Below, one piece after another: positions 55,350-63,479 of a stretch of DNA of 64,000 nucleotides. Made by a program: the position numbers and the translations under genes. Below the pieces are notes generated by a model. The model was not told the origin of the DNA and made no database searches. It saw nothing but the letters and a program-made list of their open reading frames with translations. Source of the stretch: Acidobacteria bacterium Ga0074141 (GTDB taxonomy: Bacteria; Acidobacteriota; Blastocatellia; Pyrinomonadales; Pyrinomonadaceae); NCBI GenBank assembly GCA_001464665.1, contig LNDP01000013.1, forward strand, positions 1-64,000, written 5' to 3'. How positions within the stretch are numbered: the first letter of the stretch is position 1; each line of letters opens with the position of its first letter.

Positions 55350-58052
55350 CTATTTCATATCAGATCTGTTCAATGCTGCTTGGGCCGCAGCCAGCCTTGC
55401 GATCGGGATGCGAAACGGCGAGCAGCTTACATAGTCCAGGCCGATGGAATCAAAGAATTCGATCGAACGCGGGTCGCCGCCGTGCTCGCCGCAGATACCA
55501 AGCTTGATCGCCGGCTTTACAGATCGTCCACGTTCAACGGCCATCTTGACGAGTTGACCGACACCTTCCTGATCGAGCGTCTGGAAAGGATCATCAGGAT
55601 ATATCTTCGCTTCAATATATTTAGGCAGGAATTTGCCCGAATCGTCACGGCTCAAACCAAGGGTGGTTTGGGTCAGGTCGTTTGTCCCGAACGAGAAGAA
55701 GTCGGCCTCGGCCGCTATCTGGTCGGCCATGAGAGCGGCTCTTGGAAGTTCGATCATGGTCCCGACAAGGAACTCTATTTCGACGCCATTCTCCTTCAGG
55801 ATCTGTGCAGCGACTTCCCGGACCAACCCGGCCTGATCGCGAAACTCCTCGACGGTCGAGATGAGCGGTATCATTACCTCGACCCGCACGTCGATCCCGT
55901 CGTTACGAACTTCGCACGCCGCTTCGAAGATAGCCCGTGCCTGCATTCGCGTGACCTCCGGGTAAACGATCCCGAGTCGGCAACCGCGAAGACCGAGCAT
56001 CGGATTTGCCTCTGAAAGGATCTCCACGCGGCGAAGCAGCTTTCTTTTTTCCGCTATCTCGTCCAGCAGAAAGTCCATCTCCTTCGGACTTGCCGAACGG
56101 GCGCTGAATTTCAACTCGGTTAGCCTTTCAAGCAGTTCCGGCTTTTCGGGTAAGAACTCGTGAAGCGGCGGATCGAGCAAACGGACGGTCACGGGCTGGC
56201 CGTTCATGGCACGGAATATCTCAATAAAGTCCCTTTTCTGAAATGGCAGGAGCTTCGCAAGAGCCTTTTCGCGTTCCCCGAGCCCGGGCGCTAGTATCAT
56301 CTCGCGCATCACAGCTAAACGGTCGCCTTCGAAAAACATATGTTCGGTTCGGCAGAGCCCCGTTCCCTGAGCGCCATATCCACGCGCTACCTCGGAATCA
56401 TGTCCGGTATCGGCATTCGCCCTCACCTTGAGACGGCGAACTTCATCAGCCCAGGTCATCAACATCTCAAAATCTTCGCCAAGTTGCGGCTGAACAGTTG
56501 GCACCTTTCCATTAAAGACATGTCCTGTAGTCCCGTCGACAGTTAACCATTCGCCTCTCGTTATTGTTAGGTCGCCAACCGTGAACTCGTTGTGTGCATA
56601 GTTGACGTTGACGTCCGTTGCTCCGGCGACGCACGGCTTGCCCATCCCGCGAGCGACCACGGCCGCGTGGCTTGTCATGCCACCACGCTGAGTCAGGATC
56701 GCTTCGGCGACAACCATGCCGTGAAAATCGTCAGGACTCGTCTCTCTTCGGACGAGTATCACCTGATGCCCCTGCTTGACCATTTCCTCGGCATCGTCTG
56801 GGTCAAGGACGACAATTCCCTGCGCCGCACCCGGGCTGGCGGGCAATCCCGTTGCGATCGGTTCCTCGTTCGCCGACGGATCGATCGTCGGGTGAAGAAG
56901 CTGGTCGAGATGCTCCGGAGAGACTCTTTGAAGCGCCGTTTTTCGATCGATCAATCCTTCCTGCACCATTGCGACGGCGATCTTTACAGAAGCCGCGCCG
57001 GTTCGCTTTCCGGCTCGGGTTTGCAGGATGAACAACTTGCCACGTTCGATCGTAAACTCGATGTCCTGCATGTCGTGGTAATGTTGCTCAAGCCGATCGG
57101 TGAGTTCCAGGAGTTGAGCGTAAACCTCTGACATTTGCTCCTCCAAGACGGAGATCGGTAGCGGCGTGCGAATTCCCGCGACGACGTCTTCGCCTTGCGC
57201 GTTAAGTAGATACTCGCCATACAATGCTTTTTCGCCGGTCGAAGGGTTTCGGGTAAAGCAAACGCCTGTTCCGCTGGCTTCGCCGAGATTGCCGAAGACC
57301 ATCGCCTGAACATTGACTGCGGTGCCGAGGTCGCCAGATATCCGGTGCACGCGGCGGTAATCGACTGCTCGTTTGCCCATCCAGGAATCAAATACGGCTG
57401 CGATCGCCATCCGAAGCTGCTTTTGGACATCCTCCGGGAAGTTCATCCTGCCTTCAACAAGAACGATCCGCTTATAGGCCGCGACGATCTCTTTCAACTC
57501 ATCGGTCGTAATGTCCGTGTCCTGTCGCCCATCAGCTTTGTACCGGTCCAGGATCTTCTCAAACTTTTCGTGCGGTATGCGTATAACGATCTGGGCAAAC
57601 AGCGATATAAACCTGCGATAGGCGTCCCACGCGAAACGCTCGTCGCCGGTTTGTGTGGCTAATGCAGCGACGGTTTCGTCATTAAGGCCGAGGTTTAGAA
57701 TTGTGTCCATCATTCCCGGCATCGAAAAAGCAGATCCCGATCGCACCGAGACCAGCAGCGGATTCTCCGCGTCACCAAATCGTTTACCGAGTTTTGCCTC
57801 TACCGTGGCCAACTGCGCCATTACCTGCGGCCAGAGACCGTCCGGGATCACCTTTTCGTTCCTATGATAGGCCTTGCAGCAGTCGGTCGTGATGACGAAT
57901 CCGGGCGGGACGGGAAACCCGAGCTTCGTCATGTTCGCCAGAGCCGAACCCTTTCCTCCAAAAAGAAATTTTCCCGCGTTGGATGCCGGATCGGCACAGT
58001 CTTCGAACAGGAAGCTCCAGACTTCCTCCTTGATCATCTGCCCTGACTGCAT
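55350..58052 (-). CDS. ppdK: Pyruvate, phosphate dikinase
   Basis: The 900-residue protein starts with the ATP-grasp domain (FGGKGSALANMTKLGFPVPP). The central phosphohistidine domain has GGMTSHAAVVARGMGKPCVA (catalytic His in TSHAA). The PEP/pyruvate barrel is the last third, ending CGEHGGDPRSIEF and YVSCSPFRIPIARLAAAQA. It interconverts pyruvate, ATP and Pi with PEP, AMP and PPi. It is the first gene of the operon. The ATG at 58052 has AAAGGAG nine bases upstream; an internal ATG lies five codons later. The overlap in metabolite with PFOR explains the clustering. Confidence 0.96.
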   Translation of the reverse strand: MQSGQMIKEEVWSFLFEDCADPASNAGKFLFGGKGSALANMTKLGFPVPPGFVITTDCCKAYHRNEKVIPDGLWPQVMAQLATVEAKLGKRFGDAENPLLVSVRSGSAFSMPGMMDTILNLGLNDETVAALATQTGDERFAWDAYRRFISLFAQIVIRIPHEKFEKILDRYKADGRQDTDITTDELKEIVAAYKRIVLVEGRMNFPEDVQKQLRMAIAAVFDSWMGKRAVDYRRVHRISGDLGTAVNVQAMVFGNLGEASGTGVCFTRNPSTGEKALYGEYLLNAQGEDVVAGIRTPLPISVLEEQMSEVYAQLLELTDRLEQHYHDMQDIEFTIERGKLFILQTRAGKRTGAASVKIAVAMVQEGLIDRKTALQRVSPEHLDQLLHPTIDPSANEEPIATGLPASPGAAQGIVVLDPDDAEEMVKQGHQVILVRRETSPDDFHGMVVAEAILTQRGGMTSHAAVVARGMGKPCVAGATDVNVNYAHNEFTVGDLTITRGEWLTVDGTTGHVFNGKVPTVQPQLGEDFEMLMTWADEVRRLKVRANADTGHDSEVARGYGAQGTGLCRTEHMFFEGDRLAVMREMILAPGLGEREKALAKLLPFQKRDFIEIFRAMNGQPVTVRLLDPPLHEFLPEKPELLERLTELKFSARSASPKEMDFLLDEIAEKRKLLRRVEILSEANPMLGLRGCRLGIVYPEVTRMQARAIFEAACEVRNDGIDVRVEVMIPLISTVEEFRDQAGLVREVAAQILKENGVEIEFLVGTMIELPRAALMADQIAAEADFFSFGTNDLTQTTLGLSRDDSGKFLPKYIEAKIYPDDPFQTLDQEGVGQLVKMAVERGRSVKPAIKLGICGEHGGDPRSIEFFDSIGLDYVSCSPFRIPIARLAAAQAALNRSDMK

Positions 58053-58556
58053 AAGAGATGCTCCTTTTTTGCAAGTTATGAAGAAAAGAAGCTCCTCCCA
58101 AAGCAGGAAACCACTTTCCTATGCTCAGTCTTACGGCAAGAAGCGTTCCAAAGGAACGTAGGGCAACCGTCGCTTAGCGCTCTCTCGAATTCTTGTTTTT
58201 AAGAGATTGCCCTGTCCTGAAAAGCGCTGAAAAGCATAATGCAAACTGTGAGTTTTCTCGCAGTTCGCCGATTCCGTAGAGTGTGTTCGACATTTCGTGC
58301 TTATCGTGCCCAAAATGCGTTCGCGTCGGCGGGATGGTATCGTTGCTTTCGAGAATTTGGTTTCGATTGCCGTTTCCCATGCGCCTTTTTCACACGAGTG
58401 CTCAAGCGGTGACCGCCTTCTCAGTCAGAACAATACGGTTTATCTTGCGACCCGCGCTAACAATCGGAAGCGACCGATATGAATCATCTCGCACAGGCAC
58501 AAGCCTAGTCTTCACCGTACGGGAATTGCCCATCAATTCCAGCCTCGGTTCTCTCA
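58053..58556. other. Gap upstream of ppdK, no gene seen
   Basis: No frame here has a recognisable product. It presumably holds the ppdK operon promoter. I could not pick a convincing -35/-10 pair. Confidence 0.35.
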
Positions 58557-58920
58557 TCAATCCAGCCCCACGAAATCGACGTTGTTCAGATTTCCGATCA
58601 TCGTCAGGATGAGAGAGGCTAAACGGTAGCGTCTTGAGGAAACGCAGATCGTGTAGGACTGCCCCATCACTACGTTCCCAAAATTGTAAACGCCGAATGA
58701 ACTTGTCGCGGCCGTTCGTCTGACACCCTGTGGATCGGTCAGCGTCACCGTAGCGCTTCGGAGACCGGGACCGGTGGGTATCGTCACTCGACCGCACACG
58801 ATAGCGGTCACGGCAACGCAGGCGGTCGAGAGCGTTGCATTGTCGATCAGAAAATAGTCACTGCCCCTAGAGTTGTATCTAAATCCATTAAAAAAAGAAC
58901 TTACAGGGAGTTGACCTTTT
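58557..58920 (-). pseudogene. C-terminal remnant of a carboxypeptidase-regulatory-like protein
   Basis: From a stop near 58920 the minus strand reads FRYNSRGSDYFLIDNATL. The typical last beta-sandwich of large acidobacterial surface proteins follows: VCGRVTIPTGPGLRSATVTL, RTAATSSFGVYNFGNVVMGQ and YRLASLILTMIG, ending VDFVGLD. The N-terminal hundreds of residues are missing and there is no start. It is probably debris left near the element's right end. Confidence 0.5.
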
Positions 58921-59275
58921 CAGGAATAACTCCGGATTTCTCCCTGTTCAAAGTGCATGAAGAGTCATAAATGTAGAATGTTTTGGCGGTCATCTCCACG
59001 TGCATATTATGCGAAATGGAGATGGTTCTTTCCGGACGCTTCGCGGCGCGAATGCTTGAGGATCGCTCATGAAGTACAAGAGATCAGATCAGGAACCAAA
59101 ACCCGTCCCAAACGCGAAGCTCTACTAAAAGCCGCCCGTCGCCGCGAGGTATGGCCGATCAGATTGGTGGAGCTCAAACGGTTTAATAACGAGCCAGACG
59201 AGCTAATGCATATGGTTGTGACATTTCATGCAACAAAATGCAACAAAACTCCAACTTGCAAACTTACTGCTAATT
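58921..59275. other. Gap at the right end of element 3, no supported gene
   Basis: A 114-codon plus-strand frame (58957-59301) reads FPDASRRECLRIAHEVQEI but has no ribosome-binding site, no recognised family and runs into the arm repeat. I see no other signal here. Confidence 0.35.
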
Positions 59276-59477
59276 TCCATCAGAATGTGTTACTTTCATG
59301 AGTCTGCAAGGTCCATTCTTGCGACGTTCTAGTAAGAACTATTTTCCGTAAGTTGGTTGCAAGATGGTTGCACTTTTCCCGGAGCACATCTACTCACAAC
59401 CTGTAAGTGGCACGCATAGAGCCGATTTTGATTGGTTTTGAGAGATCTTGAGAACCTATGATTAACCCTCAGGTTGG
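59276..59477 (+). repeat. Element right-end arm, copy 2, with paired GGTTGCA sites
   Basis: This is the homologue of 1884-2084, with a few substitutions and one 1-nt length difference. GGTTGCA occurs at 59355-59361 and 59366-59372, 11 bp apart and 106 bp before tRNA fragment 3. Its likeness to copy 1, 57 kb away, says that elements 1 and 3 belong to one family. Confidence 0.6.
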
Positions 59478-59522
59478 TTGGCGTGCGAGAGGTCGTGAGT
59501 TCAAATCTCGCCGTCCCGACCA
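59478..59522 (+). repeat. tRNA-Pro 3' fragment (attachment site 3)
   Basis: Loop TTGGCGT, 3' anticodon stem GCGAG, variable AGGTC, T-arm GTGAG-TTCAAAT-CTCGC, acceptor CGTCCCG, A and CCA are seen. It is identical to fragment 2 from the T before the 3' anticodon stem onward. The anticodon loop differs by one base (C for G) and the upstream bases are element arm, not a tRNA 5' half. As the rightmost copy, followed by ordinary genes, it probably marks the original chromosomal 3' end. Confidence 0.75.
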
Positions 59523-59529
59523 ATAGATC

Positions 59530-59565
59530 AAGGCCGGCTTGTTTTTTACAACGAGCCGGCCTTTT
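59530..59565 (+). terminator. Terminator behind tRNA fragment 3
   Basis: A perfect 10-bp stem, AAGGCCGGCT (59530-59539) and AGCCGGCCTT (59554-59563), ends in a short T-run. It lies between the tRNA fragment and the convergent gene that ends at 59567. Confidence 0.75.
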
Positions 59566-59566
59566 C

Positions 59567-60085
59567 CTATTTGGTTTGTTCTTCGGTTTCGGGTTCCGGC
59601 GGGGCAACTGACGAAAGAGCGGGATCATCAACTGCCACGTCCTTTTCAGGATAAAGCCTTTCTACAAACCTCAGCGTTACAAAATGAGCGGCAAAGGTTA
59701 GTCCGCCAAAACCGGCGATGAGCAGCACGGTGATGATCGGTGCGGTAAACGAGCTTCGGGACGGAAGTCCGCGAACCGTCTCAAATGAACTCGCAGAAAA
59801 GATGAGAATGAAGTAGGTAAAAATGGCGAAGGCGGTGAAAAATCCGAACGTGATCCAAAGATTCCACGCCTGTTTCGTCTTGACCAGGCAAATTGTGCCG
59901 AGCGTCAAAAGGACGAGCGAGAGGAACCACAAAGCGTTCCTCAACAAGAAGTGCCAATATTCGAACCCGGCAAGAGCATCTGCCGGTTTGCCGATGCTGC
60001 CGAGCCAGGACCAGGCATAATTTGCCAGGAACGCTGTAAGACCGGTCGCGGCCGCAAGGGATCCAAAATAGATCTTATTCCACAT
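59567..60085 (-). CDS. Four-helix membrane protein of unknown function
   Basis: The 172-residue protein has four predicted membrane helices (about residues 5-26, 44-66, 74-97 and 112-137) and an acidic Pro/Glu-rich cytoplasmic tail (SSVAPPEPETEEQTK). No family is recognised. It lies 17 bp downstream of the HtrA gene on the same strand, so it is likely co-transcribed. It is the first ordinary gene outside element 3. Confidence 0.7.
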   Translation of the reverse strand: MWNKIYFGSLAAATGLTAFLANYAWSWLGSIGKPADALAGFEYWHFLLRNALWFLSLVLLTLGTICLVKTKQAWNLWITFGFFTAFAIFTYFILIFSASSFETVRGLPSRSSFTAPIITVLLIAGFGGLTFAAHFVTLRFVERLYPEKDVAVDDPALSSVAPPEPETEEQTK

Positions 60086-60102
60086 CCTTTTTCTGCGAGC
60101 GA

Positions 60103-61605
60103 CTAGTTCAGACGGACGGTCAAGTAGGTGACGGTCCCGCGCCTTGAGATGAGCAAGAGAACCGGACGGTCACCGGACTGCTGCAAAGCGGCCTCGACCT
60201 CCGCGGCCGATCTTACGGTCCGTCGGTTCACCTCGAGTATAATATCACCCTTTGCGATGCCGGCTTCGGCGGCCGATCCGCTCGGATCGATCTCGATGAT
60301 GACAAGGCCCTCGGTCTCCGTGCCTGCTCCAAACTGCTTTGCGAGAGCGGGAGTTACGGGCTGGAGCGTGACGCCGAGCTTGCCGCTGCCGCGTTCCGGT
60401 TGAGCTTCCTGGCCCGGCTGTGCGGTTGGAGAATTGGTCGCTGCCGTTTCCGAATCGAACTCGTCGAGCACCGCGGTCAGTTCCGTTGTATTGCCGTCGC
60501 GAAGGACGCTGAGCTTGACCTCCGAGCCCGGAAGCGTGCCCGCGATCTTGTTTCGGAGCACGTTGCCGTCGTCGATCTTTTCGCCATTCACCGCCGTAAT
60601 GATATCGCCGCGTTTCACGCCCGCCTTTTCAGCCGAGCTTCCGGGCCGGACATTGCTGACAAGCACACCTGAGCCGTCCGGTAATTCGAGAGCTCTCGCT
60701 GTGTCGCCGGTGACTGTTTGAATGTTAACGCCGAGCAGGCCGCGGCGGACCTTGCCGCTCGCGAGTAGTTGCTCCATCACGTTCTTGGCCATGTTCGACG
60801 GGATCGAAAAGCCTATTCCGATGTTTCCGCCGCCGCTGCCCGGTGAAGACAGTATCTGCGAATTGATGCCAATAAGCTGGCCTTCGAGGTTAACAAGCGC
60901 ACCGCCGGAGTTGCCCCGGTTGATAGGTGCGTCCGTCTGGAGAAAATCTTCAAAAGAGTCGCTTCCGCCGTAGGCAAGCCCCGTCCGTCGGCCTTTGGCA
61001 GAAATGATGCCGGCCGTTACCGATTGACCGATACCGAGCGGATTGCCGATCGCAAGGACGATATCGCCGACGCGGACCGAATCCGAATTTCCGAGCGAAA
61101 GAAAGGGAAGGTTCTGCGCCTCGATCTTGAGGACGGCGAGGTCGCTCGGTTTATCAATGCCAACGAGCTTCGCTTCATGCCGTTGATTGTCGGCGGTGAT
61201 TGCCGTGATCCGCGTAGCTTCATCAACGACGTGGGCATTGGTCATGATGGTTCCGTCAGCGGAAACGATCACGCCCGAGCCGACGCCTCTTTCAACCCGA
61301 GGGCCCTGATTTCCACGCGGGCCGGGCTGTTGGCGGAAAAATTCTTCGAACGGCGAACCCTCTTGGGTTTGTCGGGACTGCGGCTGTGAACGCACCTCAG
61401 ATTCGATCCTTAAAACCGCGGGCGAGGTCTTTTCGACAATGTCCGCATAAGAGGTCCGAATGCCGTCGATAACAACCGGGGCGGGCGGCGGAGCCGGTTC
61501 GGACGGCGCCGGAACGTCCGCCGGCGACAGCAGGCCCGTATTGCAGCCTGCAATAAAGAGCGAGAAAACAAATATAAAGGCGATTAAAGCTTGTGACCTT
61601 TTCAT
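60103..61605 (-). CDS. HtrA/DegQ-family serine protease (lipoprotein) with two PDZ domains
   Basis: A lipoprotein signal (SLFIAGCNTG) and a Pro-rich linker precede a trypsin-like domain. The catalytic triad is visible: His in TNAHVVDE, Asp in SDLAVLKIE and Ser in NRGNSGGALV. Two PDZ domains follow (about 310-400 and 415-500; GDIITAVNGEKIDDGN, GDIILEVNRRTVRSA). It is a periplasmic quality-control protease. The frame is open to 61626, but the ATG at 61605 (MKRSQALIAFIF) starts the signal peptide properly and has GGAG upstream. Confidence 0.92.
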   Translation of the reverse strand: MKRSQALIAFIFVFSLFIAGCNTGLLSPADVPAPSEPAPPPAPVVIDGIRTSYADIVEKTSPAVLRIESEVRSQPQSRQTQEGSPFEEFFRQQPGPRGNQGPRVERGVGSGVIVSADGTIMTNAHVVDEATRITAITADNQRHEAKLVGIDKPSDLAVLKIEAQNLPFLSLGNSDSVRVGDIVLAIGNPLGIGQSVTAGIISAKGRRTGLAYGGSDSFEDFLQTDAPINRGNSGGALVNLEGQLIGINSQILSSPGSGGGNIGIGFSIPSNMAKNVMEQLLASGKVRRGLLGVNIQTVTGDTARALELPDGSGVLVSNVRPGSSAEKAGVKRGDIITAVNGEKIDDGNVLRNKIAGTLPGSEVKLSVLRDGNTTELTAVLDEFDSETAATNSPTAQPGQEAQPERGSGKLGVTLQPVTPALAKQFGAGTETEGLVIIEIDPSGSAAEAGIAKGDIILEVNRRTVRSAAEVEAALQQSGDRPVLLLISRRGTVTYLTVRLN

Positions 61606-61738
61606 TTCAAATACTCCGCAATTCACTAAACTCGATCAAGATGATCCTTCGAATTGTCGATGCTAAAGTTCTACTGTAACAAATCAATACGACCTTTCGG
61701 CACTAATGGTTCGGAAAATTCCGCCCAATCGGTGTGCG

Positions 61739-62647
61739 TCAGGCACCGGCAACACGCGAAAGCGAATCCCGAAAAACATACGCAAGCGACTTGTAGATCA
61801 GCTTCGAACATAGGAACGCGGGGGCGTCGAAAAGGTCGTTGAACGAATACTCGACCAGGTCCATCCCGACAATATTCTTTTTCTCTGCCGTGCGTTTGAT
61901 CAGCTCGAGCGTTTCGTACCAGCCCAGCCCGCCCGGTTCGGGTGTTCCGGTCGTCGGCATTATTGAGGGGTCGAGCCCGTCGATGTCGATGGTCAGGTAC
62001 ACATTATCCGAAAGCCCGGCAACGGCTTCGTCTATCCAGTCGGTTTTGCCGGCGACGTCACGAGCCCAGAATATCTTTGTCGGCAGCCCGTCGGCGATCG
62101 CGATCGCCTCTTCCGCCGAGAGCGAACGAATACCGACCTGCACCGAGGGGATCCGCATATCTCTGACGACCCGAGCCATTATTGAGGCATGCGAATGCGG
62201 TGTGCCGTCGTAGGTGTCGCGGAGATCGGCGTGGGCATCGATCTGAAGAACGCTGAAGTCATGGTACTTCTCGGCGTGGGCCTTGATCACGGGGCCTGAA
62301 ACGGAATGCTCGCCGCCGATCATGCACAGAAACTTGTCAGCACTGACCAACCGTTTCGCCTCGTCATAAAGTGCCGCCATCATCTCGTCGGGCGTCGGAC
62401 GGGGCTTGAACTCATCGAGCGTATGGATACCGACACGAAAAGGCTCGGTATCGGTCTCTTCCTCGTAGAGCTCCATGTTGCGCGAGGCATCGACGATCGA
62501 CATCGCCCCGCGGCCGGTTCCGGTGCCGAAAGACACGGTGCCCTCGTACGAAACAGGCCAGATCAGTATCCCTGATTGGTCGAACGATGATAGTTCGACC
62601 TCATCAATGCCGCCGAAATTCATCGGCAAGTTTTCAGATTCACTCAT
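61739..62647 (-). CDS. speB: Agmatinase/ureohydrolase family protein
   Basis: The 302-residue protein has all manganese-binding motifs of the arginase/agmatinase fold: MIGGEHSVSG, DAHADLRDTYDGTPHSHA and LTIDIDGLDPSI, with the later DLVEY. The length and DIDGLDPS context fit agmatinase, which hydrolyses agmatine to putrescine and urea. Other ureohydrolases cannot be ruled out. It lies 130 bp upstream of the HtrA gene on the same strand. Confidence 0.88.
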   Translation of the reverse strand: MSESENLPMNFGGIDEVELSSFDQSGILIWPVSYEGTVSFGTGTGRGAMSIVDASRNMELYEEETDTEPFRVGIHTLDEFKPRPTPDEMMAALYDEAKRLVSADKFLCMIGGEHSVSGPVIKAHAEKYHDFSVLQIDAHADLRDTYDGTPHSHASIMARVVRDMRIPSVQVGIRSLSAEEAIAIADGLPTKIFWARDVAGKTDWIDEAVAGLSDNVYLTIDIDGLDPSIMPTTGTPEPGGLGWYETLELIKRTAEKKNIVGMDLVEYSFNDLFDAPAFLCSKLIYKSLAYVFRDSLSRVAGA

Positions 62648-62968
62648 AAGGAGTATTTTAGACCCCTGTCCTCAATTTTCAAAAAAACTCGGCCGGCGAA
62701 CCTTGCCTAAGATGCGTTCTCGGGAAAATATTGCAAAAAGCCAGCAAAATGTACTATTATTAAAGACGGTTCACAGTCTAGCCTGCTTGACTGACCCGAA
62801 CTCTTCAACAATTCGCACGCAACACTCGCCGAGACCACTCAAAAAAATCAGCCTGGTAAGATTCCGTTGACCTCGCGAGTTGCCCTTTTATGACCGGATG
62901 CTTCGCTAAACGTTCCCGGTTGTTTCCCCCGATCACCTAGATCTCTTCAACACCACAGGAGGAAATAA
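62648..62968. other. Divergent intergenic region, no gene seen
   Basis: This should hold the promoters of speB (leftward) and the 62969 gene (rightward). No RNA or repeat is visible. Confidence 0.4.
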
Positions 62969-63403
62969 ATGAAAAAATTCACACTTTTCGTGCTCTTCGT
63001 ATTCACCCTCGCCTTGCTATCGACAAACGCTCTGGCACAACAGAAATTCTCCAAGTTCGTCACCGAACCGGAACGCTGGGACGCCATCGAGCTTTCCGCA
63101 CCGGCAGAGTGCGTTGGAAATCCGGAAGAATGTGCCGTTAAAATGCTGAATGAGCTTAGCATTGAGGTCGGCGACGAACCCGATTTCAGCGTTTATCGCC
63201 TCGGCGAAGTGGCGGAGAAAAGCGTAACGGTCGTTTTTGTTTCCCGCCTGGTCGAGGATGATGACTCGGTGCTCGGCAAACTTTACCGGCTCGAGCTAAG
63301 CAAGAACGATGTTGAGGACAAGTCCTTCACGCTCAACAGCGTCGGTCAACTCTTTCAGTGTATGGAAGGCCCCATCGGCTGGCGTAAGACGGCCTGTCAG
63401 TAG
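62969..63403 (+). CDS. Small exported protein of unknown function
   Basis: The 144-residue protein has a clean signal peptide ending ALAQQ. The compact acidic mature domain has four cysteines (ECVGNPEECAV and FQCMEGPIGWRKTACQ) that could form two disulphides. No family is recognised. A strong ribosome-binding site (AGGAGG) precedes the ATG. It is a single-gene unit ended by the terminator at 63426-63457. Confidence 0.72.
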   Translation: MKKFTLFVLFVFTLALLSTNALAQQKFSKFVTEPERWDAIELSAPAECVGNPEECAVKMLNELSIEVGDEPDFSVYRLGEVAEKSVTVVFVSRLVEDDDSVLGKLYRLELSKNDVEDKSFTLNSVGQLFQCMEGPIGWRKTACQ

Positions 63404-63425
63404 ATCAGCAATTTCGAATTACGCA

Positions 63426-63457
63426 AAAATGCCCGGTCTCAATTGGCCGGGCATTTT
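63426..63457. terminator. Bidirectional terminator between convergent genes
   Basis: AAAATGCCCGG (63426-63436) pairs perfectly with CCGGGCATTTT (63447-63457). It has an A-run on one side and a T-run on the other, so it can stop transcription from both directions. Confidence 0.9.
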
Positions 63458-63479
63458 CATTTGGGGAAGCCGTCTAAGG

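Noticed and set aside
58957-59301. 114-codon plus-strand frame near the right end of element 3
   Set aside because: No family was recognised and no start signal is present. The last part lies in the repeated element arm.
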